Shown one piece after another: positions 46,844-59,971 of a DNA stretch of 64,000 bases. Made by a program: the position numbers and the translations under genes. This DNA is from Tubulanus polymorphus. Lineage: Eukaryota > Nemertea > Palaeonemertea > Tubulaniformes > Tubulanidae. The notes beneath the pieces are model-generated. The model was not told the origin of the DNA. It was given only the letters and a program-made list of their open reading frames with translations, and made no database searches. How positions within the stretch are numbered: position 1 is the stretch's first letter; every line of letters starts with the position of its first letter. The stretch spans positions 19,597,110 to 19,661,109 of the forward strand of contig NC_134030.1 in the NCBI RefSeq assembly GCF_964204645.1, written 5' to 3'.

Positions 46844-49800
46844 TTAGCGAGTTTTCGAAGTCCGTTTATTTCTAGCCCGAATCGATTTAACATCAATAGT
46901 GAGGATGGTGTAAAGAAGTGGATTCAGTGACGAGTTGATCGGTAGGAAAAGTACCGCCAACCAAGCCGCCACTTGGTTCGGTATTTCTACTCGCAATACA
47001 GCGCAAAACTGAACGATAATTATCGGTAACCAGCAAAATGAATTACACAGATTTATCACTAAACTCCTACGTGCCAGAATCAATTCGGTAGGATCAGCTC
47101 TACCCGAGCCGGACCTGCTTCCAGATACGAGTCTATACATCTGTGCATACGTCATCATTATTGTAGCAAGTACGACCGAGTTAAACACGGCAAAAATAGC
47201 GAATGAGTATTGCCAGGCGTGGACATCGATGGTCAGTAAATTCATAGGTAGACAAACACCAGTTGTGCCGTAAAAGTTATATCCGAAGTAAGAAGATGAC
47301 GATAGCGGTAGCATTGAAACGATGCTTAAAATGACCCAACAAATGCAGCAAATGCCGGATACAGATTTCGAAGATATGATTGGGCTTCCTGAAAATGGAT
47401 CGACGATATTTGAGTACCTTTGAAGGGTAAGAATGAGGAGAAAAGTCAAAGATCCCTCGCACGAAATCGTCAATGTAATCCCGGCGAGTCGACACGATAA
47501 ACTATCTGTCCAACTTTCCGAATTCAGGAAATATGAACCTTTATAGACGTAATCGGCTCCTGCGATCAGAAACAGATAAATCGACATCAGGAAATCACAG
47601 GTGGCAATATTAATGATGAGGATATCAGAGGATGTATTACGTGATTCGGAGGAAGCATTTCGAAACTTTTGTATGCGAAGTAAAATGACAATGATGTTCG
47701 CAAAAAAGCTGAATGAAGCGATCACCCAAATGATTGCTCTAAGAACAGTGTTACCCATCAGGTCGGAACAAGAAGAAAATTGGTCGGCTTCCGGGAGACA
47801 CTGGTCAACATTCGGAACCATGCAACAAAATTTGTACGCGTCAGAAGTCAAAGTACTTAATGCTAAAAGACTGTCGAAAATGTTTTTATCTACGGTTATG
47901 ACTTTTGAATTTTTGGTTAGATCAAGATTTCTAAGTTTTGATAACCCTTCAAACGCATTTGGTGAAATATATCTAATTCTGTTACTGCTGATATTCAACG
48001 ACTCTAAAGCGGATAAACCACTGAACACGTTTTCACCGAGTAACGACAAGGAAAGTCCGTGAAGATCGAGATCTCTAACTGACTTTAAGCCATCAAAACT
48101 GCCTTCTCCTAAATATCTCACTGGATTTCCAAAAATCAAAAGCTTTTTCAAACTATACAAACCGGCGAATGTATTAGCGGACAATGATATTATGCGGTTA
48201 TATGTAAGATCTAATGTATGTAGATTATGCAGGTTTGAGAACGAGTTTGGAACAATATAAGACAAATTGTTACGTGAAATATTAAGGAAATGTAGATAGA
48301 GGTAAGAAAAAAACGTAGATTCATTGAATACAACTCGGTTTCGTGATAAAATCAGAACTCGAGTTGATGCTGAGAAAATGCCAGTAATTTCTGCCAGATC
48401 TGCATGATCGCAATCGACTAAATAGCCTTGGCATTTACAATATTTTGGACACTTGACATTACAGTATGACTCGTCATCAGTGGTATGTTTACAATTGACA
48501 ACACCGTCACAAACTTCATATTGAGGTATACATCGGTTTTCCTGGCCACATTTGAACATGCCGGGACACGACAAAGTCTCGCAGTTTCGCTCGTCTTCTG
48601 AATTAGGACAATCGGATCGACCATCGCACACCTGTCCCATCGGTATACAGTAAGATGCTGGACATTTAACAGTACCAGCTGGACATTTGAAATCAGTACA
48701 ACCTTGTATATGCTCGAGCCTTCTACATACCGGGTAACCAATCGGCATCCTTTCTAAAATGCATCTGTGACGTCTAGAATAACAATGAGGAGATTCAAAA
48801 GAACATCTTTGTTCATCAGATTTCGTACATAAGTTTGTGAAATTAGTCGTGCAGTAGTTCTCCGTAGTGCACTGAATATTCGGGTTAACAGTTATATTTG
48901 TGACTATTTCATCTTCTTCGAGGTCCCCACCACAATCAACAACACCATCGCGATACAACAGAGAACTGATACATTCACCATTTACACACAGAAACCCGTT
49001 ACATTCATCTGAAGAGCAGCCGATCTCATCAGATTTATCTTTACAATCAACCAGTCCATCACATCGTTTATATCTACCTACACATTGTCTATTGTTGCAC
49101 TTAAACTGTTCAGAGGAACATGAAGTATGATAGCACGAGTTCTCATCTGATCCGTCAGCGCAATCTCGTACAAAATCGCACAAATTACTAACAGATATAA
49201 CTTCTCCATCGGTACAGTGGAACTGACTCTGTAAGATTGATTTCGAACAATCGAGTTCATCATCACCGTGTTGACAGTCGTTTCTGGTATCACATACGCG
49301 ATGGTCGCCGATACATCTTTGATCGTTACATTCAAATTGCCACGATTTACAACCACTTATAGAAGCCAACTCTTCACCAGTTACATTATAGGAACATAGC
49401 ACGGAATGCGCTACATCTGTGATATTATCGAAGGCAGTCACTGACCATTTCACCGTTTTTATATATGTCATCTCATCTCTGGTCAAAACTGGATTCAGAG
49501 CAAGAAATTCACTATCCGTAGCCTTCACCAGTATAGCACCATATTGATGTTCATAATGAAATATTTGAATCAAATGTTGAATTTTACTATCATTGGATAC
49601 TATACCTATTTCTCCACCAATTGTATGACACATTCTCTCAGCTTCCCGAACTGCCAATCTTTGAGTATCCCAGGCTGTAAGTATCTGATAGCAATTTCTT
49701 TCTAAACCAATCCATCCTTTAGAACATGTTGAGTTTACTGCTTTAAATATCTGAGAACGATAAGTTCCGTTTTTGTTTGAAATACTCGACAATTCGTGAT

Positions 49801-52800
49801 TGTTGATAGTTATGTAGTTATTTGCGTCTTTCTCACAAACGAAAGTTGTTCGAGTCTCCTCTATTTGACACGGGAATCGAACCCAGTTCGCTGATCCTCG
49901 TGGATTATTCAGTATCATCGCCGTACACGGCATATTGACGTCATTTATCGGTTGTTTTCGTAGAGGAGATATCAAGCCTCGTATAACTTCTGGTATCGTT
50001 TCGTTTATCATAGCAGGTCTAAACCATTCTGTGTAGCTCAACGGTTTCCTATCAGTCCAAGTGTAGAAACCATCATTCTGTTGCAAAATAGAAATCAGTT
50101 TCATTCATCGAAATGGTTTTAACAGTGTTCACGACGATTAAATTATAGATATCTAACTTGTACTTGATTTCAGTTTATTCCACTTAGATTTTGACACAAT
50201 TTACGTTCAAGATACTATAGAAATCATTTTCAATAATTATGAGAGTTTTTTAGGTATAAGTAGAGAATGCACGAGTGTCTGAATCTGTATAAAATTTCAA
50301 AAACCATTTTCAACAAAGAGAAGTAAACATTTTTATAGTAGACTTTGAAATTACCTGCCATTTCAATCCAATCATCACAATCAGCGCCGCATGTGAATAC
50401 GCCTCCAGGAGAAGTTTAGTAGCGAACAGTTTTTTTACAGCGATAATTTCATCTTGTGAGTTGATACTGAGAAGATGTCCACCGTATTTCTGTTGACAGT
50501 ACATTTCAGCGTTCTCCCAGTTCAGACGTTTGTGCTTTATGTATCTTATACACGAAACACCTGAATCTAGAAAATCTGATCGGCAGTAACTTATTTCAGG
50601 TGTTTGTAAAGGCGATTGTTCTAAAGTGTATTGAATTTGAAATGTTGGGATATAGTTTGTTGCTTCGAAGTAAACGTCGTGCCCGAGTAGACTGTACAAT
50701 ACAAGTCCAGGTACAGCGTTATTTTCACATATTTTAGTCTCGAGACGATGCAGCCCAAAGCCGATTCCATGATTACCAGGTTTCAAGATAATCTGTACTA
50801 GTAATAGAAGATCTCTGATTGTAAAAATATCAGAAGGGCTACACGAGGCTTGTCCAATATATTTAAACAGGAATCTGATGTAATATGAATGTGTATTTGT
50901 GGGGTTACGAAATGAATAGAATCGCGATTTACTCCTTTTTGTAAAAAAAGACGGATAGTTCGGTGATTGTACGACTCCACATTCCTCTAATACCCACGGG
51001 ATGACGATGAATGAATTTGAACTGATCATCGGGGAATCTCGATCTGCCTTCAATCCCAAACATTTACGTCGTAGTACTATCATTATTGCACTACTCCAGA
51101 ACCCATAACCACTTCCTTTGAATATCAGATGATTCGATACGAGACTGTTGTTCAATAATCGATTTGTAAGAGTAACATAATAACATGTAGTTAAACCGCG
51201 GGCACATACGTCAATTTGATATTCATATTCTGATAAAATATAAATGTTTTCTAAAGGAAGGCGCCGGTTTTCGGGTGTAATCACGAGACAGTGTGACGTC
51301 ATATTGATCTGATTTTCTCCTTTCCGCAGAACATACCCGTCACAATCAGTAGGAATGAATCCGAGATGCCCAGAGTAAGGTACATCATTATAAGCGTATC
51401 CTACTACAGTAACCGGTCCTCCTGATGTAATCAGACTGACGACGTGACGACCGTACCACATACCACCAGGACAATACGGACCATAGCGTCTAGCTGTAAA
51501 ATTACCACCATCATATATATAAAATCCAGCTCTCTCGCACGTCTCTGATAAAACTGTTAGTTTCAATCCATCCTCATAGATATCAACTTTCTGTTTAGAT
51601 TCTAAGGTATTTATACGATACATAAATTTTTCCGTCTTCGACCTCGGGAACAGATCCCTGGCAGGCAATCCGTAAATGGAGCGATACATCTACAAAAATC
51701 AATAAATCACCATTAATAGAATTTCGTATCTATGTTATTCTGGATTAATCCATTTTAGAGGTATATTATGTTTTACAATTATCAAAGAATATAACCGACA
51801 TATACTACAAAGAATTCAGTTTTTCATTATGCATGAAATATCCAACGCCAAATAATTGTCGAAAGTAGATCTTAAAAAATCTGTCTGGGCCACGCAAAAA
51901 CTATAGCTCGTTCTTCATCAGTTTTGTTTTCCGCGCGCGTTCGTCAAAAATAGTTCGTCATTAAAAAATAGGAATAAAAATGCGCATCCCGCATGCCGAA
52001 ATCTGATTTCGTTTCTCGGATGAAAATAAACGCAAAAGCACGCATCCAGATAAATAATTTCATCACACTTTATACGTGTTCGTCTTGAGGTCACTACTCA
52101 ATTGTTACTATGGCAGGTGAGCATTTCGGTAAAGAAGTGCTTTGCAAGCTAATTCAAGGTCGTTGACGCCTACATTTTCCCGTTTTCAAAGTAGAAAATA
52201 GTCGTCCTCGTCACTTTTGCAATTCGGAATGAGGCTTTATATTCCGCTCTTTGTTTCTAAGGGAGGTGCAAATAAAAAGTCGACGGAATTTTTGATTATG
52301 TTTTCGGTCAAATTAAAATCAATATTTCTTATTTTTTAATACAATACAAACTTTCTCTCCGATTTTTGGTTTTTATTTCCGCGGTTCACGAATTTCACGA
52401 GGTTCACGAATTTACATTTAACAATTTAGTTATACAGCATTATCCGAGAAATAATTTTTACTCACCCTGTGTTTGTGGACTTGTACGTCTCCTATAGAGA
52501 TAGATTTTACTTCAAATTCAATTTTTACATTCGATTGTAAAACACCTGATCTTATTAGAACGCACAGTATGACGAGAATGTCGTCAGATTTAACACTCAA
52601 TGATTCCAGGTAGTTGTAACCGAGTAAAATATCAGTTCCTACAACGCGTAACCCTTCTAGTTTATATACACCAATGACGTCATCGGATGTGCTGAGATCA
52701 CGTGTCCAGTTGAAGATGACGTACTGTAACACCTGCACTGTGATAGACCAGCAGTGTAAGTGTTTTGATCGAGTTATTACGTGTAAACTGTTGTCATCAG

Positions 52801-53671
52801 GAATGAGCACTCCAGACTCGTTATTAGAGATTTGAATTAACGGATTAGAGACGTTCCAATCAGATATTCTATAGATCTGAATTGATAGTTGTGATATAAG
52901 TACGTTTCGCCCAAGTAGCAAACTGATCATAGCTTTGTTTGTCTTAGTATAAAAGGATGAAGGTGGATGCCCGGTTTGTTCTGGTATTACAGCAATAAGT
53001 TCACTGCTATTCCATCCGTCATGAATTTGAACAGTTGCCGCTGGATCAGTGCCGGGATATATTTCGAATTTTATCTGCGAAAACGTGAAATTCATAGCAA
53101 AACCATCCGGGATCCCGATCCATTCCAAATACAATTTACATTGCCATATCAACATAGCAAACTTGTATCCTATCGATGTTGGTAATTTGTTAATTTTTAA
53201 ATTGTATTTTGTGCAGTTGTGAATTAATTTCAAATTGTTTCGTTCTAAACGATATGTGATATAAACCCAACTTCCCCGCGCACCACCGAGGTCACTTCTA
53301 AACATCAACGAGATCGAATCGTTACGGCGGATTTCATGTTTTCCTTCGCCGCAGAATCTGTTATCGGACTCACCGACGAGAAGGTAGTTATCACTACAGA
53401 ATATCGACGGCTCGATGTCGTAGTATAGTTTGATGTTGAAAGTTCCCGGTAAAGAGCTGTTGACGAACCAACGACATTCAACACCGCGCGTTAACAACGG
53501 GTAATTCGGTGAAACGATGTAACCGGACGTAGAATCGACGGGGTACCAAGTGTTGTTACAAGACGAACTGACCGTCACAGAGTCAGACAGATCAGCGTGT
53601 GCGATGATAACTCGCCAGACGATCAGCGACGCTATAAACAGCGCTCTCAGTCGATCCATACCGAACAACAT
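46844..53671 (-). CDS. Giant chimeric CUB / C-type lectin / LDLa / LRR receptor with 7TM core (copy 2), 1,924 aa
   Basis: Second copy, identical in coding sequence to the gene at 12,566-19,393. Exons 53671..52466 (signal peptide, CUB and CUB-like), 51689..50355 (CUB-like, CUB, first half of lectin domain 1) and 50077..46844 (second half of lectin domain 1, lectin domain 2, six LDLa, seven LRR, 7TM). All splice sites and the frame are preserved. As the introns are also unchanged, the two copies cannot have diverged for long, or one is an assembly duplicate. Confidence 0.83.
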
Positions 53672-55940
53672 CTACACGACAAAATTAACCGAATCTTTCT
53701 AATTAAAGTTCAGATTTATTCCCGTCGAATGACGACCGAACACAAAATGCAATTCGTCCAATCAGAAAATTCGCTGAGAATTTTTCTGAAATAGATATTC
53801 TTTGTTGCTGATGCAATGATTTTGACACAGATTCCAATTTCGCGTGCTGAGTATTTTTCACAGACGGATCGGTTTATCAATTAATAACACATATATATTT
53901 CTAGATTTCATGTTGCCTACTGGAAGGGAAGGATCTTCAATCAATTCATATGATTTAGAATATTTAGATTCGCGCACGAATTCAGCCTGAGAAGTATAAG
54001 AACTAATGCCGATGACGTGGTTGATCTAATTTGAATATCGATTTTCTCTAAGCAGTTCAGAAAATTTCCAAACCATAGTTAAACTTACGTTAGAATTATC
54101 ACAAAACGTCTCACTCTTTAAAGCCCTCGAAAAGTGTATCAATGACTTCATTTTTAAAGCTCACTCTGTAGATATCGAATTCGAATCCGCTCATCCATAT
54201 ATCAGATATAGACTATTCCAAACTCTGCATGCGATCTCTGTCTAATCAAGACGGCTAAGATCTTAGATGATGTTTGGAGAAAAACCATCAGTAAGGTTTA
54301 CAAGTTCTATTTCATGCAATGAAATTTAAATGTTGCGATATAACCTGTCTTTTATTCAGGCCGTGCCGAGGGGAGGGGTTTGGGAGTAACGAACGAACCC
54401 AGGCACTTCATACTTGAGATGTGTCTTTTTTCAATCTAAACGCGCCTTTTTTCTTGAAATAGAACTGCCCCTGCAAAAGCTCAGCAACGGGTTCTCATTC
54501 TAGTTAACATTTTATTTGATGGTGATTTATCCTTACCTTCATCCGTCTCATTTTGCACGGAGAGGATTTGAAATAGCATTGCCCCTTCTAAAACTTTCTT
54601 TTATTTCGTAATTTGTTACCTTCCGGATACCAGTGTTGAGTAAACTCACTGTCTTCGATGACAATTTTATGCAACATTCAATCACCAGAAAATATGTTTC
54701 TCACTCTTTTAACGAAACACTTTGAGGTTTGAAATATTCATCGATGTTGATATTTGATATATAGATTGAGTGATTATCGATTGCTAGATTTGTTGGAATC
54801 CATTTTATATATCTGTTCTGTTAAGAATATTCGTTGAAATTATATCATTCTCTCTTGTTGAAGTATTATTTTCTAAACTCATCTATTAAGCAAACCATTC
54901 ATGAAATAAAAAATTAATTCATGGAAATTAGCAAAGGCGGGGCCGTTTTTAGCGGGAGGATAGGGGAAAGGTGTCCAAACATTTTTGAAATTAAGAAAAT
55001 TCACTGAGATTTTTTTATAGATTGTACTCTGATCGGAAAAACATCAAAACACTGAATATGAAAGTATGAAAATGGCAAATCATCATTTGACAATACGACG
55101 CTTTGCAGTCGCAATTTTTTTCATTGAGCAACTTTTCTTTCGCATCCCTCTGGCTACGGGTCTGAAGACTCGTAAAATTCCGGTGTGACCTACACGTGAT
55201 TTACATACCTAGATTTAAGTTGACTGCATTAATTATCAGTCATTTATTTTATCGATGATGTTTTTTTTTCTATCGAATTTCCGACTAACAATTGTATTCG
55301 GCTGTATTTCAGTACCCCTAAATCTCCTCGCTTTAAAATATTTAGTTTGTGGCTGATTTTTATGTTGTATGTTAACCCTAGCTCGTACTTGTATTAACTA
55401 TTGTGCCTTAATATTCCCTAGTAAACTCTGCTTGGAATTTGCTAAGTTCATAACTGCTTTTATATTGTATATCAACCTTCGTTTATACCATCATGAAAAT
55501 GAAAATACCATGTAAATTACCTGATAATCAAAAAATTTATCATTAGTCTATTCTTAAAATCCAATTGATAATCAGTAGTAACGCAGTAATCTAATTTCGA
55601 ATGTGTATATAGTATAGATAGAAAATAAACTGTAGCATTTTATTATCATCATGTGTTCATTTTAAACTGTTGAGATAAATCATTGGTGGCATTTTTTCCT
55701 ACTGTTATTTTTTGTTATTTTCACTGGTGGCATTTTTACCTGTGGCATTTTTCCTACAACCGAACTTCATAATACTCCTAATAGTTTTTAATCAGTATAC
55801 CCGCACCACCAACCTTTGCCTTAATCTCTGATTCTAACTCGATACTAGGTTCATTTAGAATGATAAGTTGATGGATCGAAAATGAGAGTACATAACTTCA
55901 AATTCTAGCATAAAATAGAATAGTCATTAGAATTGAATAA

Positions 55941-56894
55941 TCATTTCACCTTTTTACTACAGCGTATTCTAATACAAAAATATTCACGAATTTCTCGTCC
56001 CAGTAAAAGATATATGTAGAAATTTACTACAAAGTTACAAATAAGGAATTGATTGAAAATACCGAGTATAACTTCTTTCCGTTCCGTCGGGATTGGTAGA
56101 AATACGATAATAGTTGTCGGGAGTGTAAAAGTTGCAAATGCTAGTGAAACTGTAACCAGCATTATTGTCGTACGTTTTGATTTCGTAGTTTTCTGATCGG
56201 ACGAAACAATTTTCGAACCTCTGAATAACTGAACTATTATAAAAGAGTTCGATAGAAGAATCAAAGTTAAAGGTAGAATGTTAACGTGGATGACGATTGT
56301 AGTGAAATATTTTACTTGGTCCAATAGTTCGTAGTAACATCCGGACAACTGGTCGGAAAAATATATCGATAGAGTAGGTAGAAGATTCAACATCAGTACA
56401 TTCACTGCAGTAATTGTCAGTATAACTAATATAGCGAATCTCGGTGTACATATCAAACGAGATGTGAACGGGAAGAGCACAACCGCCGCGCGTTCTAGTG
56501 ATATCGCTACTATCAACCACGAACTATTGCAGTTTACAAGTACAATTATAAATTCATAGATTTTACAACCGATTAGTGAATTAATCATTAATAAAGGTAT
56601 TTCTTTGACGTTAAAGAGAACAAACTGTAAAACAGGCATCAGTGTATACCCAACGCAGAACATAAAATCGCAGACTGATAAAACGATAAGATAATTGGCG
56701 TATGATAATTTGCGGAATCTGCTGCTCGTCATAATCAGGAAAGTAGCTGAATTTCCAAAGGCTCCAAACAGGAACAATATAGTCAGACCAGTCAATAACA
56801 AAATGAGGTGCGTGCCAGACGCGTTTGCCACGGACATGAGAACGATATATCCAACGTAAGTTCGACCAATTTGTTTCTGAGTCAAATTCATCAT
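55941..56894 (-). CDS. Rhodopsin-class orphan GPCR 1 (copy 2), 317 aa, single exon
   Basis: Second copy of the receptor at 21,663-22,616. The frame is intact and the class A landmarks are kept (GN, D76, C110, C186, ERA, NFYIY). It differs at five residues: M117I, R155I, F156L, I160T and A199T, three of them clustered at the inner end of TM4. I saw one silent change. The changes avoid the motif residues, so function is probably kept. Confidence 0.86.
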   Translation of the reverse strand: MMNLTQKQIGRTYVGYIVLMSVANASGTHLILLLTGLTILFLFGAFGNSATFLIMTSSRFRKLSYANYLIVLSVCDFMFCVGYTLMPVLQFVLFNVKEIPLLMINSLIGCKIYEFIIVLVNCNSSWLIVAISLERAAVVLFPFTSRLICTPRFAILVILTITAVNVLMLNLLPTLSIYFSDQLSGCYYELLDQVKYFTTIVIHVNILPLTLILLSNSFIIVQLFRGSKIVSSDQKTTKSKRTTIMLVTVSLAFATFTLPTTIIVFLPIPTERKEVILGIFNQFLICNFVVNFYIYLLLGREIREYFCIRIRCSKKVK

Positions 56895-58389
56895 TTATGA
56901 ATGAAGGTCAACGATACTTGCTGACTGTCCGAGGGTGTACTGACTATCCAAGAGTTATATGACTGTCTGTAAGTGTCCATACTGTCGGATAGTGTTCCGA
57001 CTGTCAGAAAGTACCAAGGTCTGAGAGTGTACAGACTGTCTAATAGTGTATTCGACTAGAATAAATGTGTTTGTTCGGTAAAAATAAATAATCTTTAAAT
57101 TCATATATTTCGAGAATGAATTTTCCTTCGTGCACAGGGAGAATTGAATCGAACCAAATTTGTTCATCCAGAAAATAAACGAAATTAGTCATTCAATTCT
57201 GGAAATTGGCAAATCAATTCTCCTGGTAAAACTGCAGAATACAGCTTACAACATCATCGCTTAGAGCTAATTCGAAGCTTGTATACGCTCCACTTACATT
57301 GCATCCCGGATAGATAGCTTTATTTTCATTAGTTTAGTTTTCGGCAAGCTAGTTATTCGTGTCCTTAGACTTGATCTCTACATTGTCTCACGAATTTGTT
57401 AGCTGTATTTTGAACACTTATAGTAACCCTAACACCTCTAGTCCGGCAATGTGATTCTACTAGAATTTGCCAGGTGTCGCCAGTGGTTAATCATAGATGT
57501 GAAAACTCATTTCGACGAACTGTAACTGATTCCGTGTGTCTGGGGCTGAACGGGGAGCTGCCATTTACTTTGGCAATCGAGGATTCCACTTTTGGCATGC
57601 AGAGATTGATCAGGTTCGCTAGTAGTAACTCGATCTTCCGCGTTCAATTTCTTATACATTTCAGTTAAACTTGAATGGACATTTTTCTTACATGAATCAG
57701 TATTTAAGAACTGTACCAATCACTTAGTAGAATTTAATGAATTTCAAGTATATTTGGCAGGCTCTGCGACAATGTGTGGACACGGGAGCCTAAATATTCG
57801 GTTCAAAGTTCATCTTTCAAAGTTCATGAAAGAGGAAATTATCATGACAACCTTAAGACCGAGTTATCGTCGGGCCATTTTGAAGGATAACCAGTCGTAG
57901 TTCCCATTCACCTGGGTCGGATCAAGGATTTTTTGAAGTCTGTGGCCCACTAAATAAAGAAGAGAAGACTTCCTGAATACAAGTTTTTGAATTTGTTTTT
58001 TGAGTACGAATGCAGTGACGCAAAACAGGCAACCAGTCAATAGGATGTTCACGTCGTTTTTCATGTCGGCACCGGGTGGCTATAATTTGAATTTCATCGA
58101 CCAAATTTTGAACTGGGTTTCGATTAATAAACGATGCTTTACTTCTTTACTAAGTTTAAAAAAATCGGTCGACAATTATGACCTCTAAGCTGTAAAAAAC
58201 GTCACTAGCGGTGGTGGCGTATTCAGACGCGGGTATATCTATATTTCACCTCTCGTCATAAGTTGAGTTGTGGGGTACAAATCATTGGGGTTGCGAATTA
58301 TTGATATGATGATTTATGTAGGTTAAGGAACTGTCAATCTTCATCAACCATTTTCTTAAGTTTATGACGGGTAAACGTGAAGTCAATGG

Positions 58390-59346
58390 TCATTTCACTG
58401 AATTTCTACAATGGATTTTCATGCAAAAATATTCACGAATTTCTCGTCCCAGTAAAAGATATATGTAAAAATTAACGACATAGTTACCAACTAATGACTG
58501 GACAAATATGCCATATAGGAATTCTCTCCATTCCGGTGAAATTGGTGAAAATGCAGTAATAGTGATCGGAAGTGTGAATATTGCAAATGCGAGTGAAACT
58601 GTTACAAGCATTATTGTCGTACGTTTTGATTTTGTAGTTTTCTGATCGGACGAAACCATTTTCGAACCTCCGAATATTAACTGAATTATTATGACAGAAT
58701 TCGATGTTAGAATCAAAGATAAAGGCACAAGGAAAACGTGGATGCTACTTATACTGAAAAGAATCATTTGGTCAGATAATTTATAGTAACATCCGAAAAA
58801 CTGTTGGTCGGAAACGTACATCGAAAAAATAGGTGTGAGACATAGAATCAGGAAATTAACTGCAGTAATTATCAATATTGTAAATCTAGCGAATTTAGGT
58901 GTACATATCAAACGAGATGTGAACGGGAAGAGAACAACTGCCGCACGTTCTAGAGTTATTGCTACTATCAACCACGAACTATTGAATGATGAAAACGCCG
59001 TAACAAATTCATATATTTGGCAAGTGAGCACTGAATTCATGATGAATATAGGGTCGTCCTTAACATAGAAGAGAACAAACTGTAAAACAGGCATCAGCGT
59101 AAAACTGATACAGAACGTGAAGTCACTGAGTGACAAAACGATCAGATAGTTAGCGTAAGATAAACCGCGAAATCTGCGGCTTATCATTATCAGGAAAGTA
59201 GCTGAATTTCCGAAGGTTCCAAACAGAAACACGATAGGCAGAATGATCAGTGTTACAGTACGGTAGATTCCAGACCTGTGTACAACAGACATGAGAAGCA
59301 TGTAACTGGTATAGGCTCGACCGATTTGCATCTGAGTTGAATTCAT
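58390..59346 (-). CDS. Rhodopsin-class orphan GPCR 2 (copy 2), 318 aa, single exon
   Basis: Second copy of the receptor at 24,111-25,067, frame intact. Three residue differences: G74S next to the TM2 aspartate, L118F in TM3 and A156T in TM4; I saw one silent change. Motif residues (D75, C109, C186, ERA, NFYIY) are unchanged. G74S makes the TM2 motif the commoner LxxSD form. Confidence 0.86.
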   Translation of the reverse strand: MNSTQMQIGRAYTSYMLLMSVVHRSGIYRTVTLIILPIVFLFGTFGNSATFLIMISRRFRGLSYANYLIVLSLSDFTFCISFTLMPVLQFVLFYVKDDPIFIMNSVLTCQIYEFVTAFSSFNSSWLIVAITLERAAVVLFPFTSRLICTPKFARFTILIITAVNFLILCLTPIFSMYVSDQQFFGCYYKLSDQMILFSISSIHVFLVPLSLILTSNSVIIIQLIFGGSKMVSSDQKTTKSKRTTIMLVTVSLAFAIFTLPITITAFSPISPEWREFLYGIFVQSLVGNYVVNFYIYLLLGREIREYFCMKIHCRNSVK

Positions 59347-59358
59347 GATTCAAGAGAT

Positions 59359-59971
59359 CAAATGAGAGTGTACTGACTGACTGTGATAGTGTACTACGTA
59401 TACTTAACTTTTATGGAAGTGCACTGACTTGCTCATAGTGTACGGTACAGCTTAGAATTAACCATGGACGGTAAATAAACGCTAAGGATGTTAAGTTAAT
59501 TCTAAGCTGTACCGTACTGACTGTCCGAGTGTGGGCCGACTGTCTGAGAGTGTACAGACTGTCTGAGAGTGTACAGACTGTCTGAGAGTGTACTGACTGT
59601 CTGAGAGTGTACTGACTGTCTGAGAGTGTAGCGACTGACTGAGAGTGTACTGACTGTCTGAGAGTGTGCTAGCTGCCTGAGAGTGTAGCGACTGACTGAG
59701 TGTGCTGACTATCTGAGAGTGTAGCGACTGACTGAGTGTGCTGACTATCTGAGAGTGAAGCGATGACTGAGAATGTACAGACTGTCTGAAAGTGTGCTAG
59801 CTGCCTAAGAGTGTAGCGACTGACTGAGTGTGCTGACTATCTGAGAGTGTAGCGACTGACTGAGTGTGCTGACTGTCTGAGAGTGTAGCGACTGACTGAG
59901 TGTGCTGACTGTCTGAGAGTGTAGCGACTGACTGAGAATTTGCTGACAGTCTGATAATGCACTGAATGTTT
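59359..59971. repeat. GACTGTCTGAGAGTGTAC minisatellite with 36-bp higher-order unit (copy 2)
   Basis: Same array as 25,080-25,690, with a 2-bp insertion near 59,528 and single-base changes near 59,773 and 59,807. Unit number and order are otherwise the same, which for a minisatellite implies very recent common origin. One reverse frame through it stays open as a 12-residue repeat; this is not a gene. Confidence 0.92.
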